From contig NZ_CAMFHB010000031.1 of assembly GCF_945952055.1 (NCBI RefSeq), positions 1-64,000 on the forward strand: a stretch of 64,000 bases of DNA, read 5' to 3'. This DNA comes from an uncultured Alsobacter sp. Its GTDB lineage: Bacteria > Pseudomonadota > Alphaproteobacteria > Rhizobiales > Beijerinckiaceae. A program made the position numbers and the translations under genes. The notes beneath the pieces were generated by a model, which worked only from the letters and a program-made list of their open reading frames with translations, had not been told where the DNA came from and made no database searches. Of this stretch, positions 1-8,007 are shown piece by piece. The stretch's first letter is position 1, and each line of letters starts with the position of its first letter.

Positions 1-145
1 CCCCTGCGGGGGAGGGGGGAGCGCGCGCGGCGCGGGAGGGGGGGGGACGGTGCAGCAGGATTTGGCTCGACGACAGGGCCGGCCCCGGCGCATCCGCCTG
101 GTTCTTCGCCGCGGTCCCCACCCGTCAGCCGCTTTGCGGCTCCCA

Positions 146-165
146 CCCTCCCCTGCAGGGGAGGG
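146..165. repeat. Perfect 20-bp palindrome
   Basis: CCCTCCCCTGCAGGGGAGGG reads identically on both strands. Together with the neighbouring GCCGC/GCGGC inverted repeat and the G-rich run at position 1, it looks like part of a dispersed intergenic repeat of a kind common in GC-rich alphaproteobacteria. No second copy is seen in this window, so the repeat assignment is an inference. Confidence 0.5.
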
Positions 166-210
166 AAGGCGCCCTTCCTTCGAGCTCGAGTCAGATGCGT
201 GAATCTAGAA

Positions 211-290
211 GGGCTTCGGCCCGGGCATCCACGACTTCGGGGCGGCCCCGGCAAAGTCGTGGATCCTCGGGCCAAGCCCGAGGATGACGG
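211..290. repeat. Palindromic repeat, copy 1 (degenerate left arm)
   Basis: The left arm contains CATCCACGACTT and the right arm AAGTCGTGGATC, so the two halves pair. The right arm itself folds into a 9-bp hairpin, TCCTCGGGC around a CAA loop. The same architecture recurs at 50112-50147 and 58193-58280 with compensatory base changes in the stems. It lies 3' of the sulfatase gene. Confidence 0.75.
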
Positions 291-343
291 CGCAGGGGTG
301 GATGTGCAGCGGACCGAAGCCCGCCCTGCACCAACGGAGTCGT

Positions 344-1798
344 TCACGCGCTCTCGGGATGACGGGATTGGGGTCGGCTTCCGGAGTAGCGGGCCGCGTC
401 CATGATGGCGCTCCACGGGTCGCCGTTCTCGTGCTGCCAGCGCGAGAGGCGGGCGGCGAGGTCCGCGACGACCGGCGCGAGGTCGTCGCGCCAGACGAGA
501 TTGACGCGTTCGTCCGGGTCGTTGTCCAGGTCGAAGAGCTGGTCGACGGCCGACCCCATGGTGGGGATCGGATGGCCGGGCGTCGTCGGCATCTCGAACA
601 GGCTGCGCGGGTAGTAGCGGATCAGCTTCCAGCGGTCTGTCCTGATCATCCGCTGGCTGGTGCGGTAGGCGGCGCACAGGTGGTCGCGCTGCGCGGGCGC
701 GTCGCCGGCGAGATGGCGGGCCAGCGAGACGCCGCGGCTGTCGCCTTCGACGGGCAGGCCGGCGAGATCCAGGATCGTGGCGCGCGTGTCGGCGTGCCAG
801 ACGAGGTGGGGGACGGTCGCGCCGGCGCGGACCCCTGGTCCGGCGACGATCAGCGGCACGTGGACGCTGTGCTCGTAGAGGTTCTGCTTGCCCATGAGGC
901 CGTGCTGGCCCACCGCGAGGCCGTGGTCGGCGGTGTAGATGACGACGGTGTCGTCGAGGAGGCCGCGGCTCTCGGCCGCCTGCAGGATCGCGCCGATGCC
1001 CTCGTCCAGGTGCTGGATCATGCCGTAGTAGTCGGCGACCTGCTGCCGGATGTCCTCGGGCGGGCGCGGGATGGGCGCCAGCACCTCGTCGCGGACCAGC
1101 GCATCGCCCGTGTCGAAGGGATGGATCGGCATGAAGTTGCGCGGCAGGTTCACGGCCTCGGGCCGGACCTCGTGCCGGGGCGGCGGGGTCCGCGGATCGT
1201 GCGGCGCCGTGAACGCGACGTAGAGGCAGAACGGCTCGTCCCTGCGGGCCTGCGACAGGAACCGCACGGCGCTGTCGGCGAAGAGGTCGGTCGACAGGCC
1301 TTCCTCGAACCGCTTCGCCGCCGGCGGATAGGCACCGGTCGGATCGAAGTCGTGCAGCGGGACGCGGTCGTGATCGCTCATGCCGCCGAAGAAGATCCGG
1401 TCGGCGGAGCTGAACGAGCGCGCGAAGGCGGCGCGGTCGTTGTGCCACTTGCCGATGGCGTGCGTCGCGTAGCCGGCCTGCCGCAGCCGCTCGGGAAAGG
1501 TCTGCATGCCGGGCGGAAGGGTGAAGGAGGGCACCTCGCCCTGGCCGTCCGTGTAGTCGAAGGCCGTGGGGTCGAGCGTCGCCTCGTAGATGCTGCGCCC
1601 GGTCATCAGCGTGGCGCGGCTCGGGACGCACACGGCCGGATGCGTCGATCCCTGGCAGTAGGCGCGGGTGAAGTTCGTTCCGCGGCGGGCGAGCGCGTCG
1701 AGATGGGGCGTGGCGACCTCGCGGCAGCCGTTCGCGCCGATCGATTCCTGGCGGTGATCGTCGGCAATGATCACGATGAAGTTCGGACGGCGCGACAT
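344..1798 (-). CDS. Sulfatase family hydrolase (cytosolic, type I)
   Basis: This 484-residue protein belongs to the alkaline-phosphatase-fold sulfatases, which hydrolyse sulfate or phosphonate esters using a formylglycine made from cysteine. The maturation motif C-x-P-S-R begins at Cys57 and is followed by the usual TLMTGRS. The metal-binding Asp13-Asp14 pair sits in the first strand (IVIIADD). No signal peptide is seen, so the enzyme is probably cytosolic, as with choline sulfatases and phosphonate monoester hydrolases. The start at 1798 is chosen because GAGGGAG lies 9 bases upstream; an ATG at 1807 would touch it. The last residues run into sequence resembling the intergenic repeat. It is the last gene of the minus-strand catabolic block; the substrate is not known. 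Confidence 0.88.
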   Translation of the reverse strand: MSRRPNFIVIIADDHRQESIGANGCREVATPHLDALARRGTNFTRAYCQGSTHPAVCVPSRATLMTGRSIYEATLDPTAFDYTDGQGEVPSFTLPPGMQTFPERLRQAGYATHAIGKWHNDRAAFARSFSSADRIFFGGMSDHDRVPLHDFDPTGAYPPAAKRFEEGLSTDLFADSAVRFLSQARRDEPFCLYVAFTAPHDPRTPPPRHEVRPEAVNLPRNFMPIHPFDTGDALVRDEVLAPIPRPPEDIRQQVADYYGMIQHLDEGIGAILQAAESRGLLDDTVVIYTADHGLAVGQHGLMGKQNLYEHSVHVPLIVAGPGVRAGATVPHLVWHADTRATILDLAGLPVEGDSRGVSLARHLAGDAPAQRDHLCAAYRTSQRMIRTDRWKLIRYYPRSLFEMPTTPGHPIPTMGSAVDQLFDLDNDPDERVNLVWRDDLAPVVADLAARLSRWQHENGDPWSAIMDAARYSGSRPQSRHPESA

Positions 1799-1949
1799 GG
1801 ACGGCATCTCCCTCGGGCATCAGGCTTTTGCCGCCAGCATCCGAAGTGTGCGCCGTGGCCGCAATCCTTTTTCCGCGCCTGTCCCCCGCGCTACGCTCCC
1901 ATGGAGCAAGGCGGGGGAGACGGTGGGACCGCCATCGGGCGTGCGTCGG

Positions 1950-3134
1950 TCACGCGGTGGTGGCGAGGACGGCCCTGGCGAAGCGCTCCACCTGGTCGTG
2001 GCGCAGCCCGGCGACGTTGATGCGGCTGTCCTCCACCATGTAGATCGCGTGCTCCTCGCGCAGGCGCCGGACCTGCTCCGGCGTGATGCCGACCATCGAG
2101 AACATGCCCTTGTCGGTGGCCAGGAAGCCGTGGTCGTCGCGGTTCGTGAGCCGCGCGAAGGCGGCGGCCAGCGCGTCGCGCAGGGACTGGACGCCGGTGC
2201 GCATGGCGTCGAGCTCGGCCCGCCACTGCGCCGCCAGCGCGGCATCCGACAGGACGGTGCGCACGATGGCCGAGCCGTGGTCCGGGGGCATGGAGTAGAG
2301 GATACGGTTGCGCACGGTCATGTGCTCGCGCGCGACCGCCGCCTCGTCCGCCGTGCGCGCCAGCGCGAACGCGGCGCCGGTGCGTTCGCGGTAGATGCCG
2401 AAGTTCTTGGAGCAGGACACCGCGACGACCATCTCCGGCACGATGGCCGCGAGCAGGCGGACGGCGAAGGCATCCTCCTCCAGTCCGTCGCCGAAGCCCA
2501 GGTAGGCGAGGTCGACGAACGGCATCAGCCCCCGTTCGGCCAGCAGCGCGGCGAGGCGCTGCCACTGGTCCCGCGTGAGGTCCGTGCCCGAGGGGTTGTG
2601 GCAGCAGCCATGGACCAGCACGACGTCGCCGGCCGGAACGGCGCCGAGATGGCCGATCAGGCCGTCGAAGTCGATGCCCCGATGGCCGCGGGCGAGGTAG
2701 GGGTAGGCCGAGATCGAGAGCCCGTTGTCCCGCAGGATGCTGCCGTGGTTCACCCAGGTGGGGTCCGGCACGTGCACGGTGGCGCCCGGTCGCGCGGCTG
2801 CCACGAGCCCCGCCAGCACCGACAGCGCGCCGCCGCCGCCGGTGGTCTGGACGCCGCGCAGCCGGTCCTTCGGGCGGCCGGCCCCGAACACGAGATCCGC
2901 CACGAGGTCGCAGAACACCGGGTCGCCGGCCGGTCCGAGATAGGTCTTGGTGGTCTCGGCCGCCAGCACCCGCCGTTCGGCTTCCTTCACGGCGGCGAGG
3001 ATCGGCGTCGTCCCGCTGGCGTCGCGGTAGACGCCGACGCCGAGATCCATCTTCTCCGGGCGGGGGTCCTCGCGGAACATCGCCATGAGCGAGAGGATCT
3101 TGTCGGGCGGCGGCATCTGCAGGTGGTCGAGCAT
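1950..3134 (-). CDS. Aromatic/aspartate aminotransferase (class I PLP)
   Basis: A 394-residue fold-type I aminotransferase of the AspC/TyrB group, moving the amino group from aspartate or an aromatic amino acid to 2-oxoglutarate. Visible hallmarks are the N-terminal LGVGVYRD, the NPSG motif (180-183), Asp208 and Tyr211 that contact the cofactor ring, and the Schiff-base lysine in S-K-N-F-G at Lys243. Length is normal for the family. The start at 3134 gives the usual family N-terminus; an ATG at 3146 adds four residues. It lies 41 bases after the ammonia-lyase gene, so it probably acts on the same or a related amino acid. Confidence 0.9.
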   Translation of the reverse strand: MLDHLQMPPPDKILSLMAMFREDPRPEKMDLGVGVYRDASGTTPILAAVKEAERRVLAAETTKTYLGPAGDPVFCDLVADLVFGAGRPKDRLRGVQTTGGGGALSVLAGLVAAARPGATVHVPDPTWVNHGSILRDNGLSISAYPYLARGHRGIDFDGLIGHLGAVPAGDVVLVHGCCHNPSGTDLTRDQWQRLAALLAERGLMPFVDLAYLGFGDGLEEDAFAVRLLAAIVPEMVVAVSCSKNFGIYRERTGAAFALARTADEAAVAREHMTVRNRILYSMPPDHGSAIVRTVLSDAALAAQWRAELDAMRTGVQSLRDALAAAFARLTNRDDHGFLATDKGMFSMVGITPEQVRRLREEHAIYMVEDSRINVAGLRHDQVERFARAVLATTA

Positions 3135-3175
3135 GGCGGTTCCCATTGCGCGCTGGAGTCGGTCGCCGACCGTCG

Positions 3176-4789
3176 TCAGGCGAGGGCGCCGACGCTGGCC
3201 TCGACCGCGTCGAGGAGGGCGCCCGAGCTTATCATGGCCAGCGCCGGCTTGATCTGCAGTTGCATGTAGTCGTCCGCCTGCTGGAACGGCAGCGCCGCCC
3301 GCAGCGCGTCATAGACGGCCTGGCTCCCGGCGCCGAGACGGAACTCGCCCAGCACGGGTTCTGTCAGGTAGATGGCGCGCGCCGCCATGAGCGCCTCGAC
3401 GCCGAGGATCTTGGGCATGTTGTCGATGACCTGCCGGGCCTTGCGGCACGACCATGGGGCCATCGACACGTGGTCCTCCTGGCTGCTCTTGGTGGGGATC
3501 GTGTCGGCCACCGACGGAAAGGCCAGCGTCTTGTTCTCGGAGGCGACCGCGGCGGCCGAGGTCGCGATGATGCCGTAGCCGTAGTTGAGGCCGATCGGCT
3601 TGCCGGCGAGGTTCGGCGGCAGGCCATAGTTCAGCGTGGTGTCGTTGAGCGCGAAGAGGCGACGCTCCGAGATGTTGCCGATCTCGATCAGCGCGATCGC
3701 GAGGATGTCCATGGCGAAGGCCAGCGCCTCGCAGTGGAAGTTTCCGCCCGACAGGAATTCGAGCGCGCCGAGCTCGTTCCAGAACACCAGCGGGTTGTCG
3801 GTGGCCGCGTTCAGCTCGCGCGTCACCAGCGCCTTCACGTGGTCGAGCTGGTCGCGGCAGGTGCCGTGCACCTGCGGCATGCAGCGGAACGAGTACTGGT
3901 CCTGGACGCGGGCCGTGTGCGTGGGGTGGAGGATGTCGTCCTCCAGGTGCACGGCCCGCGCCGCTTCCGTCGTCCGGCGGCTGCCGGCGATGATCCTGCG
4001 CACGTTCGCGGCCGCCTGGATCTGGCCCGGCTGCTTGCGCACGGCGTGGATCCGCGGATCGTAGGCCGCCTGCTCGCCGCGGATCGCCTCGAGGCTCAGC
4101 GCGCAGGTGGTGTCGGCCATCTTCATCAGCCGCTCGGCATCGTGGCAGTTCAGCACGGCCATCGCCGCGCACAGGCTGTTGCCGTTGATGAGCGCCAGGC
4201 AGTCCTTGGCCTTGAGGTCGAAACGCACCGGCGAGATCCCGGCCCGGGACAGCGCCTCCGGCGCGCTCATCGTCTCGCCCTTGTAGACGGCCTGGGCGCC
4301 CTCGTAGCCGATCATCACCGACACCATGTGGGCGAGCGGGGCGAGGTCGCCGGACGCACCGACCGACCCCTGGATCGGGACGACGGGATGGACGCCGCGG
4401 TTGAGCATCTCGACCAGCCTGTCGACGACCTCCATGCGCAGGCCGGACACGCCGAGGCAGAAGGCGTTGATGCGCACCGCCATCATCGCCCGCACGATCT
4501 CCTCGGATGCCGGCTCGCCGAAGCCCGAGCAGTGCGACAGCACGATGTTGCGCTGGAACTGCTCGTTGTCGGCCTGGTCGATGGCGTAGCCCTTGAGCTT
4601 GCCGACGCCGGTGTTGAAGCCGTAGGTCGGCGGCGCGTTCTCCGTCAGCCAGTTCTCCTCGATGTAGGTCCGCACCTTCACGATCTCGGCGCGGGATGCG
4701 GGAGCGATGGCGACCGTGGCGCCGTCACGCGCGATGCGCACCACGTCGTCGATGGTGAGGGTTGCGCCGTCCAGGATGATGGGCTGCAT
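3176..4789 (-). CDS. hutH: Histidine ammonia-lyase
   Basis: A 537-residue aromatic amino acid ammonia-lyase, removing ammonia from an amino acid to give the trans-2-enoic acid (urocanate from histidine). The prosthetic MIO group forms from Ala145-Ser146-Gly147 inside GSVGASGDLAPLAH. The selectivity position reads Ser-His (residues 85-86, NIVLSH), the pattern of histidine lyases; tyrosine and phenylalanine lyases carry His-Leu or Phe-Leu there. GGAGGA lies just upstream of the ATG. No urocanase, imidazolonepropionase or formimidoylglutamate gene is present beside it, so this is not a standard hut operon. A relative acting on a modified histidine is possible. Confidence 0.88.
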   Translation of the reverse strand: MQPIILDGATLTIDDVVRIARDGATVAIAPASRAEIVKVRTYIEENWLTENAPPTYGFNTGVGKLKGYAIDQADNEQFQRNIVLSHCSGFGEPASEEIVRAMMAVRINAFCLGVSGLRMEVVDRLVEMLNRGVHPVVPIQGSVGASGDLAPLAHMVSVMIGYEGAQAVYKGETMSAPEALSRAGISPVRFDLKAKDCLALINGNSLCAAMAVLNCHDAERLMKMADTTCALSLEAIRGEQAAYDPRIHAVRKQPGQIQAAANVRRIIAGSRRTTEAARAVHLEDDILHPTHTARVQDQYSFRCMPQVHGTCRDQLDHVKALVTRELNAATDNPLVFWNELGALEFLSGGNFHCEALAFAMDILAIALIEIGNISERRLFALNDTTLNYGLPPNLAGKPIGLNYGYGIIATSAAAVASENKTLAFPSVADTIPTKSSQEDHVSMAPWSCRKARQVIDNMPKILGVEALMAARAIYLTEPVLGEFRLGAGSQAVYDALRAALPFQQADDYMQLQIKPALAMISSGALLDAVEASVGALA

Positions 4790-4848
4790 GGGAGGTTCCT
4801 CCGGTCTGTCCGGGCCGCGGCCACGCCGCCGACCCGCGGGGTTCGGGC

Positions 4849-6117
4849 CTAGGCGTTGAAGGGGGGCGCGCTATCGCGCAGCACGAGGGCGCCGAGCAGC
4901 GCGTCGGCGGCGTCGGCGAGCGCGTCCGGATCGGTCCACTCGTCGGGGCAGTGGCTCTTGCCCTCGCGGGAGGGCGCAAACAGCATGGCGGACGGGGCGA
5001 ACCGCGCCACGAAGGCGGCGTCGTGCCCGGCCCCCGAGGCCAAGGGGCGCGTGGCATGGCCGAGCCGTCCGGCGGCGGCGCGAATGATGGCCTGCAGGCC
5101 CTCGTCGCAGGGAACGGCCGTCGTCAGGCTGAGGGTCTCGATGCGCTCGACCGTGCAGCCCTCGGCCGCCGCGGCCGCGGCGGCGACGTCGTGCAGCGTG
5201 TCGACATAGCGTGCCATCGCCTCGTCGCGCTCCGCCCGGATGTCGACGATGGCCTCGGCCGCCCCGGGCACCACGTTGGCGCCGCCGGGCTCGACCCGCG
5301 TGACGCCGATGGTGGCCGTGAAATGGCCGTTGCCGCCGGCCCGGCGCGCCTCGTCGCGCACGGCGAGGGCGAACCGGGCGAGAGCCAGTCCGGCATCGCG
5401 GCGACCCGCCATCGGGACCGTTCCGGCATGGCCTGCGAGCCCGGCGAAGCGGACCCGGACCCGCCCGATCCCGACGATGGCCGACACGACGCCGACCGGA
5501 ATGCCCTCGGTTTCGAGGACGGGGCCCTGCTCGATGTGCAATTCCAGGAACCCGGCGACGTCGGTCCGCCGGGCGGCGGAGAGCTCGGCCACCGATCCAC
5601 CGACCCTGTCGATGGCGCTGGCCAGCGTCTCCCCGCCGGGACCGGTCAGGGCGAGTTCGCGCGGGCCGAGATCCCCGGCCATGCCGCGACTGCCGATGCA
5701 GGACAGGCCCCAGTCGCTGGGCTCCTCCGCCAGGAAATCGACCACCTCGATCGTGTGGCGCGGCACATGGCCGGCCGCGCGCATGGCCCGGACCGCGGCG
5801 AGGCTCGCCGCCACCCCGGCGATGCCGTCGAAGCGTCCTCCGCCGGGCACGGTGTCGCTATGCGATCCCGTCATCAGCACCGGCGTGGCCGCCTCCGCGG
5901 CCGGCCAGCGGCCGATCAGGTTGCCGGCCGGATCGATCCGGACGTCCAGCCCGGCCTGCGCGAAACGCTCAGTGAGCCAGGCGCGGCCCTCGAGGAACAG
6001 CGGCGTGAACGATCGGCGCGTCCAGGGCTGCGCCGGGTCGGTCAGGCGGGACAACGCCTCGATGTCGGCGTGGAACGCCGCCCGGTCGATGCGCAGCAGG
6101 GGCACCGTCTCGCTCAC
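4849..6117 (-). CDS. N-carbamoyl-L-amino acid hydrolase (M20 family)
   Basis: This 422-residue zinc amidohydrolase of the M20 peptidase family removes the carbamoyl group from N-carbamoyl amino acids (or ureido compounds such as ureidoglycolate and beta-ureidopropionate). The metal motifs are present: His86 in GSHSDTV, Asp97 in GRFDG, the Glu131-Glu132 pair in LAEEPS, a later histidine in LELHIEQG and the C-terminal histidine in GAGHDAAF. The GTG start at 6117 overlaps the stop of the hydantoinase gene by four bases (GTGA). The pair therefore looks like the classical hydantoinase-carbamoylase couple, converting a cyclic ureide first to a carbamoyl amino acid and then to the free amino acid. 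Confidence 0.87.
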   Translation of the reverse strand: MSETVPLLRIDRAAFHADIEALSRLTDPAQPWTRRSFTPLFLEGRAWLTERFAQAGLDVRIDPAGNLIGRWPAAEAATPVLMTGSHSDTVPGGGRFDGIAGVAASLAAVRAMRAAGHVPRHTIEVVDFLAEEPSDWGLSCIGSRGMAGDLGPRELALTGPGGETLASAIDRVGGSVAELSAARRTDVAGFLELHIEQGPVLETEGIPVGVVSAIVGIGRVRVRFAGLAGHAGTVPMAGRRDAGLALARFALAVRDEARRAGGNGHFTATIGVTRVEPGGANVVPGAAEAIVDIRAERDEAMARYVDTLHDVAAAAAAAEGCTVERIETLSLTTAVPCDEGLQAIIRAAAGRLGHATRPLASGAGHDAAFVARFAPSAMLFAPSREGKSHCPDEWTDPDALADAADALLGALVLRDSAPPFNA

Positions 6118-7502
6118 GCGGGCTGCCCCGACGCGGCGAGTTCGAGCGGGCGGGCGGCCTTCACGAAGCGGCCGTCGCCGGGCTCGGCCAGCACCTGCGT
6201 GCCGTCGAAGATGAGCCGTCCACGCTGGAAGGTCGCCACCGGGCGGTGGCGGATCAGCCGGCCCTCGTAGGGGCTCCAGTGCACGAAGTTGTGGCCGCTG
6301 GCCGCCGGGTCGTAGTGGTGCGGCCGTTCCGCGAGCACGGTGATGTCGGCATCGAGCCCCACCGCGAGAGCGCCCTTGCGGTCGGAGATGCGGAACAGCC
6401 GGGCCGGGTTGCCCGCGAGCAGGCGGGCGGCATGGGTGAGGGGCAGTCCGCGCTCGACGAGTCCATCGACGAGCAGGCTGGTCAGGACCTCCAGGCTCGG
6501 CATGCCGGAGGCGTTCTCCAGCATCACCGGCGAGGACTTGCGCGACAGGCTCCACGAGACGTGGTCCGTCGACACGATCGTCACGTTGCCGGCGGCGAGG
6601 TGCTCCCAGATCGCCTCGCGCTCCGCCCGGCTGCGGATCGGCGGGTTGCACTTGGCACGGCCCAGCATGCGCGAGACGTCGTCCTCCTCGCTGCACACCA
6701 GGTAGTGGATGCAGGCCTCGATGGTCGCCTCGACGCCCTGGTCCCGATAGGACTCGGCGAGCTCGTAGCCGCGTCCGACGGAGCAATGGACGATGTGCGA
6801 GCGGCATCCGGTGCCCGCGCCGATCTCGTAGACCTCGGCGATGGCCAGCGTCTCGGCGATCGCCGGGCGCGAGGCGCTGTGGGCCCGCCAGTCGGTCACT
6901 CCGCTCTCGGCCACCGCCCTGGACCAGGCCCGCACGCACTCGTCGTTCTCGTTGTGCACGCCCGCGACCAAGCCCGTCGCGGCCACGGCCGCGAAGGCCT
7001 CCACCAGCAGGGGCGTTGCGATCCGCGGGAAGCGGTCGGGATGGGTCTCGAAGGTCGAGAACTTGAAGCCGATCGCGCCCGCCTCCGCCATGGCCGGGAT
7101 GTGGGTCACGCCGTCGGACGGACGGATGGTGCCGTAGAGCGCGAAGTCGACGCGGGCCTGCGCGGCCGCGCTTTCCGCCTTTTCGGTCAGGAGCTCGCCG
7201 GTGCAGATCAGGTTGCCGTCGTCATAGGGCATGTCGACGATCGTGGTGACGCCTCCGGCGGCAGCGGCCCGGGTGGACCAGATGAAATCCTCCTGGCCGG
7301 CCTGCGACCGGGAGTGGACCTGGCCGTCGATCGTGCCGGGCAGGACGTAGGCCTTGCCGAAGTCGAGCCGCTCCCGGGCCCCGGGCGCCGCGCCGCTGCC
7401 CACGGCCGCGATCTTGTCGCCGGCGATGGCGACGTAGCCGTTCTCGGTGACGCCCTCCTCGGTGACGACGGTTCCAGTGATGACGGTGTCGAAATCGGCC
7501 AT
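6114..7502 (-). CDS. Hydantoinase/allantoinase-like amidohydrolase
   Basis: A 462-residue cyclic amidohydrolase of the dihydropyrimidinase, allantoinase and dihydroorotase superfamily, which opens cyclic ureides. Lys147 (GFKFS) is placed like the carbamylated bridging lysine. Later ligand-like residues are His in GVHNEND, His in HIVHCS and Asp in STDHVS. Unusually, the first metal motif reads Gln61-Val-His63 where most relatives have His-x-His. GAGG precedes the ATG with a 5-base spacer. It is followed by the carbamoylase with a GTGA overlap. Substrate is inferred only from context; hydantoins, hydantoin-propionate or allantoin are the main options. Confidence 0.82.
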   Translation of the reverse strand: MADFDTVITGTVVTEEGVTENGYVAIAGDKIAAVGSGAAPGARERLDFGKAYVLPGTIDGQVHSRSQAGQEDFIWSTRAAAAGGVTTIVDMPYDDGNLICTGELLTEKAESAAAQARVDFALYGTIRPSDGVTHIPAMAEAGAIGFKFSTFETHPDRFPRIATPLLVEAFAAVAATGLVAGVHNENDECVRAWSRAVAESGVTDWRAHSASRPAIAETLAIAEVYEIGAGTGCRSHIVHCSVGRGYELAESYRDQGVEATIEACIHYLVCSEEDDVSRMLGRAKCNPPIRSRAEREAIWEHLAAGNVTIVSTDHVSWSLSRKSSPVMLENASGMPSLEVLTSLLVDGLVERGLPLTHAARLLAGNPARLFRISDRKGALAVGLDADITVLAERPHHYDPAASGHNFVHWSPYEGRLIRHRPVATFQRGRLIFDGTQVLAEPGDGRFVKAARPLELAASGQPA

Positions 7503-7509
7503 GGTGTCC

Positions 7510-8007
7510 TCACGAGGCTCTGGAGGGGCGGGTCACGGACTGGGCGGCGTCACGCAGGGCCGCGAGGGCCCGGGCGGTCTCGTCGGGCGGCACCCCGAGG
7601 CGCGCCAGATAGGCGGGGGCGAGGCCGGGCGGTCCCGACAGCGGCTCGAACGTCTCGGCGAGCCGGGCCACCTCGAGCCGCTCGGCCTCGAGCTCGGACG
7701 CCTTGATGGCGGCGCGGAAGGTCTGCAGCTCCGGGGTCACGGCCCTGTCCTTCAGGTCCACCCTGATCCGCCGCAGCGGGACGACGGCCAGGGCGCGCCA
7801 CTCGGCCGCCGCCGCCGTCAGCCGGTCGAAGTCGGCAGGTTCCAGGCCTTCCCCGGCCGCATCCGCGAGCGCGAAGAACAACAGAACCGGCACGTCCGCC
7901 TCGAACGCCTCCTGCAGGGCGAGACACAGCGGGCCGATGCCGGGCACGCCGTACAGCGCGACCATCCGGGACCAGGCCTGCCGGCAGAACGCGGATCTCG
8001 CGCTCAT
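7510..8007 (-). CDS. TIGR02444-like small protein of unknown function
   Basis: A 165-residue soluble protein resembling the proteobacterial TIGR02444/DUF2390 family by its alpha-helical layout: an N-terminal helix with Trp and Tyr, a VLLFFALADAAG core helix, and the W-x3-V-x2-L-R-x-I-R segment near residues 75-90. No enzyme motif is seen and the family has no known function. Its ATG overlaps the stop of the upstream transporter ATPase gene (ATGA), and the hydantoinase gene starts 7 bases after its stop, so it is embedded in the catabolic operon. The family match is by eye and should be checked with a profile. Confidence 0.6.
   Translation of the reverse strand: MSARSAFCRQAWSRMVALYGVPGIGPLCLALQEAFEADVPVLLFFALADAAGEGLEPADFDRLTAAAAEWRALAVVPLRRIRVDLKDRAVTPELQTFRAAIKASELEAERLEVARLAETFEPLSGPPGLAPAYLARLGVPPDETARALAALRDAAQSVTRPSRAS

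Larger units (their letters stand above)
1..343. other. Non-coding start of window with structured repeats
   Basis: I see no convincing gene in this stretch. It contains a G-rich run at the very start, a GC-rich segment with the short inverted repeat GCCGC-TTT-GCGGC near 129-139, a perfect 20-base palindrome at 146-165, and a palindromic repeat copy at 211-290. Short open frames here are made of repeat sequence and have no recognisable protein character. It lies downstream of the sulfatase gene, so it could act as a transcription end region. Confidence 0.6.

Noticed and set aside
148-165. Palindrome 146-165 as an intrinsic terminator for the sulfatase gene
   Set aside because: It lies about 180 bases beyond the stop and has no T-run on the relevant strand.
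3146-4852. Long open frame antisense to the histidine ammonia-lyase gene
   Set aside because: High-GC genes leave long antisense frames. The translation is an Arg/His/Asp/Val-rich low-complexity chain with no family features, and the opposite strand encodes a clear enzyme.
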